A DNA stretch of 64,000 nucleotides, taken from Alnus glutinosa. Lineage: Eukaryota > Streptophyta > Magnoliopsida > Fagales > Betulaceae. This document shows positions 33,901 through 45,694 of the stretch, in pieces. The notes below the pieces were generated by a model. It had not been told where the DNA came from, ran no database searches, and saw only the letters and a program-made list of their open reading frames with translations. The position numbers and the translations under genes are program-made. The stretch is taken from contig NC_084889.1 of NCBI RefSeq assembly GCF_958979055.1, positions 8,797,761 through 8,861,760 on the forward strand. The letters are read 5' to 3'. Numbering within the stretch: the first letter of the stretch is position 1; each line of letters begins with the position of its first letter.

Positions 33901-34787
33901 ATGATCCCCAGATAACCTCCCACTGATCTTAGATGGAATCTTGATTTAACAACCTTGGTCATGGGTGGTGTTGAAAGTGGGTGGTTGGGGTATGTTAAAG
34001 AAGGTGGCAATGATAGTTGGGTTTGTGGCCATGGCAATAGTTGTGGTAGTGGTTTTGGTGCTGGCAATGCTGTTGGAGTGAATGTAGTGGTTCTGATGTC
34101 ATAGGTATTGGTTACATGTCTGTAGCAGCATTGGCATTGGTAGCGTGGTGGAGAGGATAGTGATGGTAGCAATATCATTGATGTAGCCATGGGGTGCCAA
34201 AGGCAAAACTACATATATTGGTAGTTGCATTATAATTGTACTGAAATACTGCAGTCAATGTCTTTCAAGTATAAAACATTGTTTTCCTGTAATTGAATTA
34301 AGTGGTAAATAATATTCCATGTATTGTAAAGCAACTGTAGAAATGTTTTATGATTTGTATATGTAGTGTAATACTAGTAGTTTATAATCGAGAAATTCTT
34401 GGAAATGTTAAGAAATTTTTCGTGGGAACGTTCGTTTCTTATGATGGGACTCTTTTTTATTAAATAATGCAAAATAAAGGTTTCTACTTAACTTTCAATC
34501 ATTTGATGTCTAGTTGAGAGTTTATGAGATTTCTAATGCTTATACAGTTTAGTTAGATGTCTGCACTTAACTTTCAACTTTATGTGATATCTGTCAGAGA
34601 ATAAAAAAGCTGTTTAGATTCCTAGTTGACAATTGGTTATGTACTTCTGTTCACACTTTTTCCTAGTTGACAATGTTCTCTAACTTTAGTCATTTGTTTC
34701 TCCCAGATTTCGGCATCCGTCAATTTGGCAGAGGAAAAAAAGGTTCCGAAATTAATTGCTGAGAGTACATGGAATCTGGAGATTTGA
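30998..34787 (+). CDS. OEP24: Outer envelope pore protein 24 (plastid beta-barrel)
   Basis: Three phase-0 exons: 30998-31204 (69 codons), 31567-31926 (120) and 34707-34787 (26 plus TGA), giving 215 residues, close to the about 213 known for Arabidopsis OEP24. Diagnostic stretches are [72 protein letters not shown] and the ending [16 protein letters not shown]24 is a beta-barrel channel of the plastid outer envelope that lets through phosphorylated sugars and charged metabolites (established for the pea protein). It has no cleavable signal, as expected. Intron 2 is 2.8 kb and hosts a TRIM retrotransposon multimer. All conserved regions are intact, so the gene is probably functional. Confidence 0.95.
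32296..33042 (+). mobile_element. TRIM retrotransposon multimer (4 LTRs, 3 interiors)
   Basis: Four near-identical direct repeats of about 112-126 bp begin TGTTAAAGTG and end TTTTACA: 32296-32407, 32500-32615, 32708-32823 and 32917-33042. The first three are each followed by TGGTATCAGAGC-like sequence (initiator-Met tRNA primer site; 32408, 32616, 32824), about 70-80 bp of interior, and a purine tract (GAGGGGG-type) before the next repeat. The whole array is flanked by the same 5 bp AGTCT (32291-32295 and 33043-33047). It encodes no protein. LTR, primer site, purine tract and 5-bp duplication together define a terminal-repeat retrotransposon in miniature. It sits in the sense orientation in OEP24 intron 2. 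Confidence 0.92.
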
Positions 34788-36156
34788 TTATCTCAGAATA
34801 TAATTTTTTTTTGTTTTCATTTTGCTTGTTGAAATTTCCTAAGATTGGAGATACAGCGTCCTATTGGCTGCTATCAACTTTTAGCTTTTTCTTTTGGCCT
34901 TGAACATTGTATGTTTATAAGTGAGCTGATCTACTGCTAAAGGCCAGCTCAGTCACATTGATTGTCGAACTGCTAGTTCCTCTTTTGAAATACGAACTTC
35001 TGGTCTATATTGTCGGGGAAAACCCTTAAACCTTTTGCAATGTATTTTGTCCACACTCCACATGTTCTTTCACCAGCTTAATGTGCAAGCGCGGCAGCTG
35101 TAGATTTTGGTAGATTTTAACATAAACCTTGTCCACATTTTATCTGTTTGGATGGCGCAAACATCCTCGTTTTGAGGGGGTGCGGCTTTTATATGCATGT
35201 GGTGTGTGGAAGAGAAACTGACAAATTCTTTGCTTGAAAATTGTCAGTGAAACTTCTTCAGTAGGAAATAATTTTAGTATTTTCTTTCATTGTGGCCGGA
35301 CTTGATAATCACTGGGGAACAGGGAACCTGTGCTTGGGTTATTTATGTTTGGATTGCTTGACCTTGGATTAACTGCATGGATCGGAATATCCTACAGCTA
35401 TGGTGTGTGAATTGCAGTGCAATTCGGGCAATCCACAAAGAAGAGACTGAGATTTATCTGTTCTGGACAACTAAACCTTGCATCCTAGGTTGCCTGGGCC
35501 AGGCAGGCGTTGTATCCACCATTCTGTGGGCTGCCTGAAATGCAGAGTAATTCGGATGCCTCAATTGTCAATTGTAGGAGATCCTACTAAGTGCAGTGCT
35601 TGATCTCGAGAGATGTGATGTGAGCTTAAGATATTTTTATCGAGCATGTGCTGCATGTTGAAGATTGTTGAAATAGAATATTCTCTTTTTTTATGGATCT
35701 AATTTAACAACTGCTATATCTTCCTTAGCATTCTCAAACTGTTAAAGACTGTTCTTTTTAAGTAGAGCCTATGCCTGCAAATCATGTTTGGAAAATCGGT
35801 GCTTGTTCTGAAAGCATCCTGCCCTCTCTTGTTCCCCCTTTCTTTTTAACCATTTCCTTCTATGGTAGAACTGCTATAAGTAGTACGCCTGTGTGTAGTT
35901 GGGAGAAAATGGTTCCCACGTAAGAAATTTGAGTGACGAAAACATCTGATTGCAACACCTATTTGAATTATGAAGATGAAACAATACGTTGCCTTAATAG
36001 ATCATCTCATTTATCAAATCATACAGCTCTCTCTCTAGATCGAGATCGTGCATAACTATAATTTACGTTGTTCATTCAGATATCGTGACAACTAATGACA
36101 AAAAAATGTGAGGCTTGTACCGCATGCAAACCATATGAGCGGCCATTGGAATTTAA
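34788..36156. other. OEP24 3' flank, no further gene
   Basis: The first few hundred bases probably include the OEP24 3'UTR. The remainder shows no coding exon and no clear transposon ends. Confidence 0.5.
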
Positions 36157-36462
36157 GGGCTTGTTTGGCAAAGACATGTATAGAACATAGTAGTAAGTTG
36201 TTAATTTTAAAATTAGTAAAAAGTGATGAGATGATATAAAATAAAAAGAATTTGTATAAAAAAGTGAAAATGTTTTGTATTGTAGTGAATTTTTTTATTT
36301 GAATAATAATAAAAAATTATTGATGTGATATAAAAAGTAAAAAAAATGGGAATGTTTTGATGTTGATCGATGGTGGAAAGTATAAAAAAATGAAAAAAAT
36401 AAAAAATGCATGAACATTAACAGTACTATGCTGTTCTGTTCTGTATTCTATCAAACAAGCCC
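36157..36462. mobile_element. Tourist-like MITE, 306 bp
   Basis: Termini GGGCTTGTTTGGCA and CAAACAAGCCC, with TAA on each side (36154-36156 and 36463-36465). The interior matches 11703-12052 and 58178-58440. PIF/Harbinger type by target site and TIR. Confidence 0.85.
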
Positions 36463-36844
36463 TAAGAGTGGTTCAACCACCGACTGTTAAATTGAGAGTG
36501 GCCAAACCATTTTAGTGAAATAAATTACCAAACGTCTGCCATTTCTTCATGCTCACCAATGAGTTTTATACTCGAGAGAAAAAAAGAAGACTGCCTTATG
36601 AAATATGACTATTAGGCAAGGTAATAATAGCATGGCATTTTGAATTCGACATTCGTTTTTTAACTTTTTTTATTTTTTTATTTTTTATTTTAAAAACGAT
36701 TTTATGATTTATCTGCCACCCAACAGGCGTCGATCTACTACAGCGAGCAACTCTGCTCCCACCTGAGCTCGGCCCATGTTTTAATAACAGTCGCTAATCA
36801 ATTGGTGCAACGGCCCAGCTAGAACCTCCAAAGAAGCCTGTAAA

Positions 36845-37003
36845 TTTGGCGGTTCGATACTAATCCAAAACCAAGACATCGCGCCGTTTACAAAAATTTT
36901 GAAACTTTTGCCGCCTAAAAGCTCTTTCATTTCTCGTAGATTAGAAAATTACAAATTGGATTCGATCAGTCTTCAATGTTTCAGTCCCTCAAAAAACCCT
37001 AAC
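36845..37003 (+). promoter_or_regulatory. E2F-like and telo-box motifs before Claspin-like gene
   Basis: TTTGGCGG at 36845-36852 resembles an E2F site, and AAACCCTAA at 36995-37003 is a telo-box, both within about 210 bp of the start codon. The pair is common in genes active in dividing cells. It fits a replication-checkpoint role but is only motif-level evidence. Confidence 0.5.
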
Positions 37004-37049
37004 GACAAGTCGTTCTCCGTCGATTTCAGTGAGATTGTCACGGCCAGAG

Positions 37050-40000
37050 ATGGAGAGCGACGACGAGCTTCAGCTATTCTCACCCACGGAGGAACCCTCT
37101 CCTGCAGTCCCTGAACCAAAGCTGAAGCGCTTGAAGAAAGCAGTTCGAGTTTCCAGCGATATTCCTACCCTTAATCCATCGTCGCCTCCGGTGGATTTCT
37201 CCAAATCCGATGCCGTAGACTCTGATGAATCGAAAGGCCGAGATTCCCCGGAATTGAACGAGTCGCCGCCGCCTAGGGCCAAGAGGGCCTTGGATTCTGG
37301 TGGTTTTGATGGTTTGGGCGGTGAAGAAGACAGTTCTAGGGCCAAGAGGGCCTTGGAGTTTGATTCTGTGGCTGACGAATTTGACGGAGAAGGCGAGGAT
37401 GGGAGGGCTGAGATGGGGGAGGGGATTGGGGATCTGAGGGTGGAGGAACCAGAGAAGAAACAACGTAGCCCGGTTGAGATTGATGAGAACAGTGAAAACA
37501 AGAAGAAGAAGAAGAAAAAGAGCATTAGAGTTGAGGGTGTTAATCGCCAAGATTCTGGTGGCTATGATGGTTTGGGCGGTGATGAAGACGGTTCTGTGGC
37601 CAAGAGGGCCTTGGAGTTTGATTCTGTGGCTGAAGAATTTGACGGAGAAGGTGAAGATCTGAGGGCTGAGATGGGGGAGGGAATTGGGGTTCTGAGGGTG
37701 GAGGAACCAGAGAAGAAACGACGTAGTCCGGTTGAGATTGATGAGAAGAGAGAAAACAAGAAGAAGAAGAGGAACAAGAGGGTTGCTAAGAGTGTTAATG
37801 CCCAGGAGACTGCCACCGCTAAGAGAATCACTCAGAAGGTAATCTACTCTCTAAGTACTCTACTAATGAATCGCTTTTCTTCTTCTAATTCATAGCTGCT
37901 ACAATCTTATAGGAAAGAAGAGATAATCTAATGCAAGTCCGTGCCGAATCTCAGAGGCTCTTGCGAGGTACAATTTGTATTAATGGCTTAATTCCAAGAC
38001 CATTTATTTTATTGAACTCGTTTTGTGTAGTGATTAATTTTTTTAATTTAGTTTTAGACTGCGTGTTTGTTGTCCCCAGAAACTAGAGACGTGTCGTTTA
38101 AACCTGTACCGCTTGTTCAAAAGCCGATATCTTCAGTCTTGGAGAAGATTCGTAAAAGAAAGCTTGAGCTTTCAAAAAAGTGAGTGGTTTTAATTCTGGT
38201 TATATCTTTTTGTGGAATTAGTCTTGGTATATATAAATTGGTTAATGTATTTATGCATTCTTTGCGGGTTGCAGATCTGTTGCTATAAAGACCAAGTCTT
38301 TAGTTGATGATGATGATGACGATGACGATGATGGCTTTGCAATGGAGGTTGTAGTGGATTGTGGTGCAGGTGGCACTAATGGTGATGAGAGGGGAAATAA
38401 TGGGATTGCGAAATCGGTGAGTGAAGAGGCAATTGAAGTTCCTGCTAACACGAAGAGTAATTCAGATGAGTCATGTAAGGATGAATCTAATCACATTAAA
38501 GATCACTCCAGCCGTGAAAGTATACCGTCCCAAATGGTGAGTTAAAAGACTGGACAAATTCTTGATGAATTTGATTGTCACGGAATGAAGAGGGCAATGG
38601 TGCACTAGTTTCAAATGATATGAACTTGCCTGCATTTATGGTTTTTGTAAATGTCATAAATTTTAGCTTACTTCAACAAGTAGAACATTCGATGCATCCA
38701 TGAATCTGGTTTGTGAGGGTGTTGTTGGATATTTGGAATGCAGTTTTGGCGAAGAATCACTTATATATGAACTTTTTTTTATTAATACATAGATTGGAAA
38801 ATTATTGGAAGTTTGTAAATTGGTACTCGTCTGTATTAATATTGAGCAGTATACATGTTGATGTGATCAGGTGAGAAAGCAAGCAATGCCTGCTTCTTGT
38901 GTGAGGCTCAATGGGAATAATCAGACGCTGGAAATAAAACTTTATGTTTATAATCGCACAACATTTTGGTTATCACTTTCAGCCCTCCAAGTCTTATGTT
39001 ATTTTAATTGCCATCAATGTCAGTTCTTCAAAGAAGTTAGAATTTCCTCGTAATTTTTAGAATGTCAGTTTGCTGGGGCCCAAGACCTAAAGATTTTTTT
39101 TTTTTCTAGGGTGTATGGTGAAAAGGGATTCATATTGCCAAATGCTGACCCCAATTAGTTTTTTTTTTTTTTTTTGAAAGTGCTGACCCCAATTAGTTGG
39201 GACAAAGGCTTAGTTGAGTTTTATTATCATAGTCTACAAATTTGTACAAGATTGGTGCTTGCATCATGTTGAGATGGACTTACCATATGATGTATTGCCT
39301 CAATCTTGCAGGATGTGGACGAGAAGTCCAGGCAAGCATTTCGAATCCCAATTGAAGATACTCAGGTACTTTTCTTTTTTGGTGTTTCTCGTCTTCTGTT
39401 TGAAAGGCATCATTACTCTATTGGTGGATTGAATATAATGAAAAAATTACTTGTCTGTTGCATGTTGTAGGAGCTGTTATCTGATTCCCTAACAGGTGAC
39501 TCTTCGGATGAGCTACCTAGTGAGACACCCAACAGCCCCTTGGAAGAAGTTCTGGCTCCATCCATACTTGCAATGAATTTAAAGCTTGATTCGGCTCCTC
39601 TTGATGATGTGTAAGTGTTTGAAGATTTTTCTTTCTTTTGCGGTGTCATGGGGGCAATATCATTAACCATTGTGATCTGATTAATTATTCATTCATTACA
39701 CCTCGTGACTCGCTAGGATATCTGTCTTTGCAAACTAGGCTTTTGCTCTGATTATCTACATCTATCTTAATTAATTCCTGTTCTCATCATCTGAATCATC
39801 ATCTTCACCACAAAAGAGTTTATGTTTTTATATTTTTATATGTGCTTTCCATACTATTGTTGGCTCTTAAATTTGAGATATACCATACCCCCGTTCTCAA
39901 TTATCTGCACCCTCCATTTGTTCTAAAATGTAAAGTTGACTTCTGTATTTTGTAGTTCTGATGAAGAGGACAATAACAAGGAGAGCGTTGATCCCCATCC

Positions 40001-41958
40001 ACATGGATTGTCTTCATCTCCAGATGGCGATCCAGTTAAAGCTTTTGTTGATGATGAAGCTGAGGTTGAAGATGATAGTGATAATGACATGTTTCGTTTC
40101 GGAGATAATGAAGAAGAGGACGAAAATGATGATTTTCAGGAACTTAATGATATGATAGCAACTGAATATGAAGAAAAGCCAATTGATAATGAAAAGCGTA
40201 ATCAACTCCATCAGAAGTGGCTTGAGCATCAGGATGCGGCTGGAACAGAAAATCTTTTGCAGAAATTGAATTGTGGTTCAAAATTGAATGACACAACTTT
40301 GCTTGAAGACGAAGAAGATGAGGAAGGTGAAGAAGACAAAGAAGATTTTGGTGATGAAGCTTCAGAAGATTTAATCCCAACAAACGTTGCACGAATGAAT
40401 TTGAGAAAAGTAAAGCAAATGATTCCTCAAATGTTTACGGATAAGGATGATGTATACTTATCATCTGATGATGAGGAAACAGAAAAGAGGCTATCTAAGC
40501 AGTGCCTGTTTGAGAAATCTGTAAGTTTGTAGCAGCTTATGATTTCCAGATACATGGTTTATTTTCTAATGCTTTGTCGGAATGTTATGCTAACTCATCT
40601 AAAAATGATTTCAGTCCATAGGTTTTGTATAACTTTAATATTTTTTCTATTTGTTCTGAATATTGAATAATTCTGTTCACAAGATGGTAGCTGAAGTTTA
40701 TGATATGAAACAGGAGGAGCAAGCTACGCTCTTGTCACCAGCAGAGGATGAGAGTTCCAGAGCAGTTTTTGGTCTTATAAAGAAGCTGAATACTGCCCCC
40801 GACACTAAGAAAGGCAAAACACCTTGTAAGATCTGCTGTATATTTTACTCAATTTGTAGGGTTTAGGTATACGTCTCCAGGCTTCTGAATCCTTTTTGTT
40901 ATGCTTATCATCTTATTGTTATTGCTATTTTTATTTTTTGCAGCCCTTTTTGATATGCCATTCACTGGAGGAAAGAAAAACATATTGTCCAAGGTAAACT
41001 AGTTTGCAGTTAGGACGTTGAATTCGCATTGCATAATTGTTTAGACGGCTATTTTACTTCAATTGATTATTCAGGTTACGCGACATAGAGTATCCAAAAC
41101 TAAAACTCAGTATGTTGATGTGAAACAACAAATAACACAATCTTGTGCTAGATCCCACCCTCATGTTGTGCCAGATAATGCGCATATTGTTTTCTTTCCA
41201 TCATGGTGGTGACTGATTCTTGTCTCCCTTCCCTGTTTTAACATGCACCTTCACTCAAGTAATTCTTGAGCATCTTTTGCAGACAGGGAATCCAGTCCTC
41301 ATTTTCGCATTTTCTTTCAGTTTTATTATACGCATGCATGTACACGAACCAATGGTAGATCAGTGATATGGAACAAAGTAAATTAACTACAACTATTACA
41401 TTTGTAAATATTGCAGTCTTCTTTCCTTGGTTGGGGGTCAACTCATTCTCTACCATCATCCCAAAGGCATGCTTCAAGCACAGGTCGTTCTTTTATCTTT
41501 GGTCGAGATGAGAGCAATAGCAGGAGTGCAATCTCAATATCAGAGGATTCTTCAGATGCGGTAAGCTCTAACTGGGAGCACAACAAGGCTGAAGTATATC
41601 CAATATTTATTGTTCTCTTCATTTTATAAGTTTTATTTCTTGATGCTTGAACGCTAAAATATATCATTCTTTTTACCAATGCTAATTTGGTTTGAACCAA
41701 CATGCATAGATTCAGAGAGAAAATCGACCAACAAGGCCTGCTTCAGCAAAGTTCAGTAACTCTCAAATTAAAGCTAGTACCCAGAACACACAATCCGTGG
41801 CTGCATTGAAGTCAGGTACCTCACTGTTTGACATATTAAGGCAATCTTCCCTGCAATCTGAGCATCGCACTCGGGATAATATGGTTCTCGAAACTGAATC
41901 TGTATTTGCTGCATTCAAATTGGCAAAGAAGCCGATGAAGACAGAAGGAAGAGCCTAA
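37050..41958 (+). CDS. MRC1/Claspin-like acidic protein, 11 exons
   Basis: Exons: 37050-37838, 37913-37967, 38080-38179, 38275-38536, 39312-39365, 39471-39610, 39956-40520, 40684-40825, 40944-40993, 41417-41560, 41710-41958. Every junction is GT-AG and the frame closes over 2550 nt (849 residues, stop TAA). The N-terminus is acidic with short SDDELQLFSPTEE and DSDESKG patches. A central acidic region (FRFGDNEEEDENDDFQELND) leads into NLRKVKQMIPQMFTDKDDVY and LSSDDEETEKRL, which I read as MRC1-like. A later SPAEDESSRAVFGLIKKLN and C-terminal SFIFGRDESNSRS follow. Claspin/Mrc1 links the replication fork to the checkpoint kinase. The identification rests on composition and the MRC1-like segment, so it is moderate. 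Exon 1 contains a tandem duplication. Confidence 0.7.
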
Positions 41959-42126
41959 TGTATATAATAATAATGTTTTATTATTGTTTGGCTTCAGTTC
42001 ATTCGTCTATCATATCTTTTGTACATCTATTTGATGTTTGCTTGATTTATATGAAATTCATAATTGAAAAAATAAGGAAAATGTAGGGACCAAAAGGTTT
42101 TAAGCTTATTTCAGAAGCATTGGTTA

Positions 42127-42661
42127 TAGGGGTGGGCAAATTATTCGCCTACCAACCGCTTACCAAACCGAACTGAACCGCTATTGACCGCCTACCGACT
42201 AATTTTTGGTTCGGTAGTCGGTATAAAATTTTGTTTTGAAAGCCGGTTCGGTGACTGAACGGAACTAAACTACCTTTTATTCTGACCGATTAACCAAATC
42301 GACATAAAATGAAACGACGGTCGTTTTAGTAAGAATTAAATGTTTGATCTTTTTTTTTTTTTTTTTTTTTTTTAATGTTTAAAAAAATTAAAACGACGTT
42401 GTTTCGTTACCTATGTAAACCAATTTAACCGATCGCCTATTAACTGCATTACTGACTTAACCAACTGCTTTACCGACTTAACCGATCGTTTAGTAACTGC
42501 TTTACTGACTTAACAGACCGTCTATTAACCGCTTAACCGACTGCCTATTAACCGCTTAATCGACTTAACTGAAATAAATTTACCGACTGCATTTCGACAA
42601 AAGTCGGTTAATCGATCGAATTAACCGATTTAACCATTTACCGAACCGATGCCCGCCCCTA
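42127..42661. mobile_element. hAT-like non-autonomous element
   Basis: Terminal repeats TAGGGGTGGGCA and TGCCCGCCCCTA. Flanking 8-mers ATTGGTTA and GTTGGTTA match at 7 of 8 positions. The interior is made of degenerate AACCGACT / TTAACCGCTTAACCGAC-like units of about 30-45 bp. An 8-bp duplication and TA-G termini fit hAT. No transposase. Confidence 0.75.
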
Positions 42662-42912
42662 GTTGGTTACCCTTTATATAGCTGGTAATCTAGGTCATTA
42701 GATTGCATTTAGATGGTCCTATGTGAGTGATCTTTGCTTAACGACATGCTGTGTGCTTGTGTTAATGAACAAGTGCCATCAAGGTGATGGTATAACAATA
42801 AAATTTAGGGTTTAAATACATCTTTGGTTAATGTGCTTTTGTATTTTTATCAAATGGTCCATGTGTTTTCAAAAGTGCAAAAAACTTGTTCTGCTATGCT
42901 TTGACCGTTTAT

Positions 42913-43622
42913 CGTTATATTCAATAAATGCTAGGTATACTTAAATTTTTACAAAGAAAGTTTTACTAACTGATGTGGAACCTCATATGTGGCTCCACAT
43001 CAGTTTAATAGTAAAATGAGTTAAAAAATATTTTAGTACATAAAGACAAAAATGTCCATTCCATCTCCTAGTGAATACAACACGCCAGAAACACAGCACA
43101 TTGTCGGAAACCCTCGACCACTCACCTTGGCGACTTGTTCCCTAGCCAAATAGGCAGGAATTAGGCCGGTTTGGTCGGGGAAGGGCCAGATCCTGGCCAT
43201 CCCGGGCAGCCGGTCGGGATCTGGTCGTTTTGTCCAGGGAACGGCCAGATCCCGTCCATCCGGCCGGGATTTGGCCGTTCTGTCTGGGGAACAGCTAGAT
43301 CCCGTCCATTCGGCTGGGATCCAACTGTTCTGGCCGGGAACGGCTAGATTTCGTCTAGCAGGCCGGGATCCGACCGTTCTATCTGGGGAACGGCCAAATA
43401 TCTTTCATTCGGCCGGGATCCGGCTAGATTTCGTCCAATCGGCCGTTTTGGCCGGGGAATGGGGTCACTAGCTAGATCTAGATTCGATGACGGGGAAGAG
43501 GATCTAGCCCATTTTTCTTAGGGTTGATGAAGGGTATTTTTGTATTTGTATAAGACGTCACATCAGTTAGTAAAACTCTCTTTGTAAAAGTTTAAGTACC
43601 CCTAGCATTTTTTGTTATATTC
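42913..43622. mobile_element. Foldback element with internal CCGG minisatellite
   Basis: The left arm (about 42913-42980, including ATGCTAGGTATACTTAAA and AGTTTTACTAACTGATGT) is the inverse of the right arm (43560-43622, ACATCAGTTAGTAAAACT and TTTAAGTACCCCTAGCAT). Between the arms is a G+C-rich tandem array. The outer sequences at 42810 and 45030 are also inversely related, suggesting nested insertions. Confidence 0.72.
43150..43465. repeat. Minisatellite, period about 60-65 bp
   Basis: About five units built on GGCCGGGATCNGNCCGTTCT and GGGGAACGGCCAGATCCCGT, with diverged bases. It is much richer in G+C than its flanks. It lies inside the foldback element at 42913-43622. Confidence 0.75.
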
Positions 43623-43848
43623 TATTAAAAAATTTAATGGATTATGTTTCGACATGTTCAAGCTGTGGCGTAAGACCAATACACATGGGAAAATATTATT
43701 GCATAACTGTTGTGCACCAATCACTGTTCAATACACATCTATTCTTGCATCGTCCGTATATCACTTCAAAAAAAAGATGGTCAACATTAGGTTGTGGGGA
43801 TAGGGTACCCTTCCTTGTGACTCTCAACGACCACCATCATTTTATTTA

Positions 43849-44753
43849 GGGTTAAATACACTTATGGTTTTTGAGTTTTGAAAACTTTATATTTTAGTAC
43901 CTGAGTTTCAATTTGCATCACAGATAGTGCTTCCGTTTTGGGAAAAGACCAAATTAATACCTCAGTCAAATTTTCCGTCAAAAAACTAACATTCCACAGG
44001 GGGTTGACATGTGTTTTAATATAAAAATAAAAAAATAAAAAAATAAAAAAACTTTAAAAATTAATTTAAAATTTTAAAAAAATTGAAAAAAAGAAAAAGA
44101 AAAGGGGCCCCCATTTTGGCCAAGGGAGCCACCCTCTTGACCGATCTAGAGTGGCCAAACCACCTCATGGTAGGAAAAAAAAGAAAAAGAAAAAGAAAAA
44201 AAAGGTCAAGCGTTTTGCCCCTTGGGAGTGATTCAGCCACCTCCATGGGCAAACCCTCAATTTTTTTTTTGATGGGTTTGGCCGGCTTCCCGTGGCCCCT
44301 GGGGGTGGTTCGACCACCCTCATGTGCAAACTCTCAATTTTTTTTTGATAGGTTTTGGTTATTGGGGGTGGCCGAACCACCCTCATGGGTCATAGGGGCG
44401 GTTCGGCCACTCTAGACCAGTCAAGATGCCACTCCATGGTGGCCAAGGGGTGCTTAGCCACTCCTCTCTTTTTTTCTTCTTTTTTTTTTCAATTTTTTTT
44501 GAAGTTTTTAATATTTTTTGAAGTTTTTAATTTATTTTTGAAGATTTTTTTTTATTTTTTTTTTATGCTAAAACACGTATCAACCCACATGGGTTGACAC
44601 CTGGCAGGGTCATTAGTTTTTGAACCGAAAACTTGATTGAGGTATTAATTTGATTTTTTCCCAAAATGGAAGGACTATCTATCATGCGAATTGAAACTCA
44701 GATACTAAAAAATAAAGTTTATAAAACTTAAAGACCAGAAGTATATTTAACCC
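43849..44753. mobile_element. Mutator-like element with long TIRs and 9-bp TSD
   Basis: Length 905 bp. It begins GGGTTAAATACACTTATGG and ends in the inverse (AAGTATATTTAACCC), with arms matching over about 140 bp. The direct 9-mer TTTTATTTA flanks it exactly (43840-43848 and 44754-44762). The interior is GGTGG/CCACC-rich and purine-rich, with no transposase. Confidence 0.87.
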
Positions 44754-45694
44754 TTTTATTTATTTATTTTTAAGTGATATGTTGACATGATGAAAATGAA
44801 CTTGTGCAAGTGTCTTATTTATTTTATGTGATGGCAATATGTTGGCGTAACGAAAATGAACATGTGCCAGTATCCTATTTATTTTATTTGATGACCTGAA
44901 CACGTGGCACAATCCATTAACTTTTTTAATAGAATATAGACAAAAAAAAAAGTAAAACGATAAACGGTGGACTAAAAATAGATTGAAGATAATGGACTAA
45001 AACACAAAGTATATGGGCTAAAAATGTATTTAACCTTCAAATTTATTTTCATATGGTTTTATTTTCATGGTGTCTATACTTTTTTTTTTTTTTTGAATTA
45101 GTGTCTGTACTATTGAGATCCCATGTATTAGGCATTGACAATAAGACTAAGAATAAAAAAGATTATGTTATTTATTTATTTATTTTCTACCTAGAATGAG
45201 TGAAATGAAGGTGCCAAATCACCTCTATTGTCAAAGGCCAACAAACTTAAAATAATAAAAAAATAAAAATAAAAAACTATCTTAAAAAGAATCTTTTTTG
45301 TTTTGTTTTGTTTTTTTTTTTTTTTGTTTTTAGCCTTATTGTCAAAATCTGGACGTCCACAAGAAGAAAAAAGAATGGCTCCTTCGCCTTTGTTTTTTTA
45401 TTTTATTGTATTTGTTTTTTTTTTTTCCTTTCTCTTTTTCTTATTGAATAGAAGAAAAGAAATCTCAATAAAAATAAATAAATAATGGGCCAAACAGTAT
45501 TTTACCTCGCGATGGGGCAAAAGCCAAAAAGTGGCGATGGCTTTCTCTCTCCGGAAGAGGAGAAAAGTGCCCTGGATCGGTGCGCACAAAACGGTAGAAA
45601 AGGGTGCGTTTTATTATCAATTGGCAAGGAAGGTACGTCATGTCCGAATCATCCTTGTGAGGGGTAATTTTAAGAAGGATGGTCCATGTGAGAG
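44754..45694. other. Repeat-rich intergenic DNA
   Basis: It contains a local duplication (AAAATGAAC...TGTGC words at about 44795 and 44848), the probable outer right arm of a nested element near 44935-45030, and T-runs. No coding exon supported. Confidence 0.5.

Noticed and set aside
37070-37831. Minus-strand frames opposite exon 1 of the Claspin-like gene
   Set aside because: Antisense shadows of Lys/Glu-rich codons, which read as Phe/Leu/Ser-rich stop-poor sequence. The plus-strand gene has full exon structure.
42160-42600. CRISPR-like array of repeated AACCGACT words
   Set aside because: Units vary in length and sequence and lack unique spacers. They form the interior of a plant hAT-like element.
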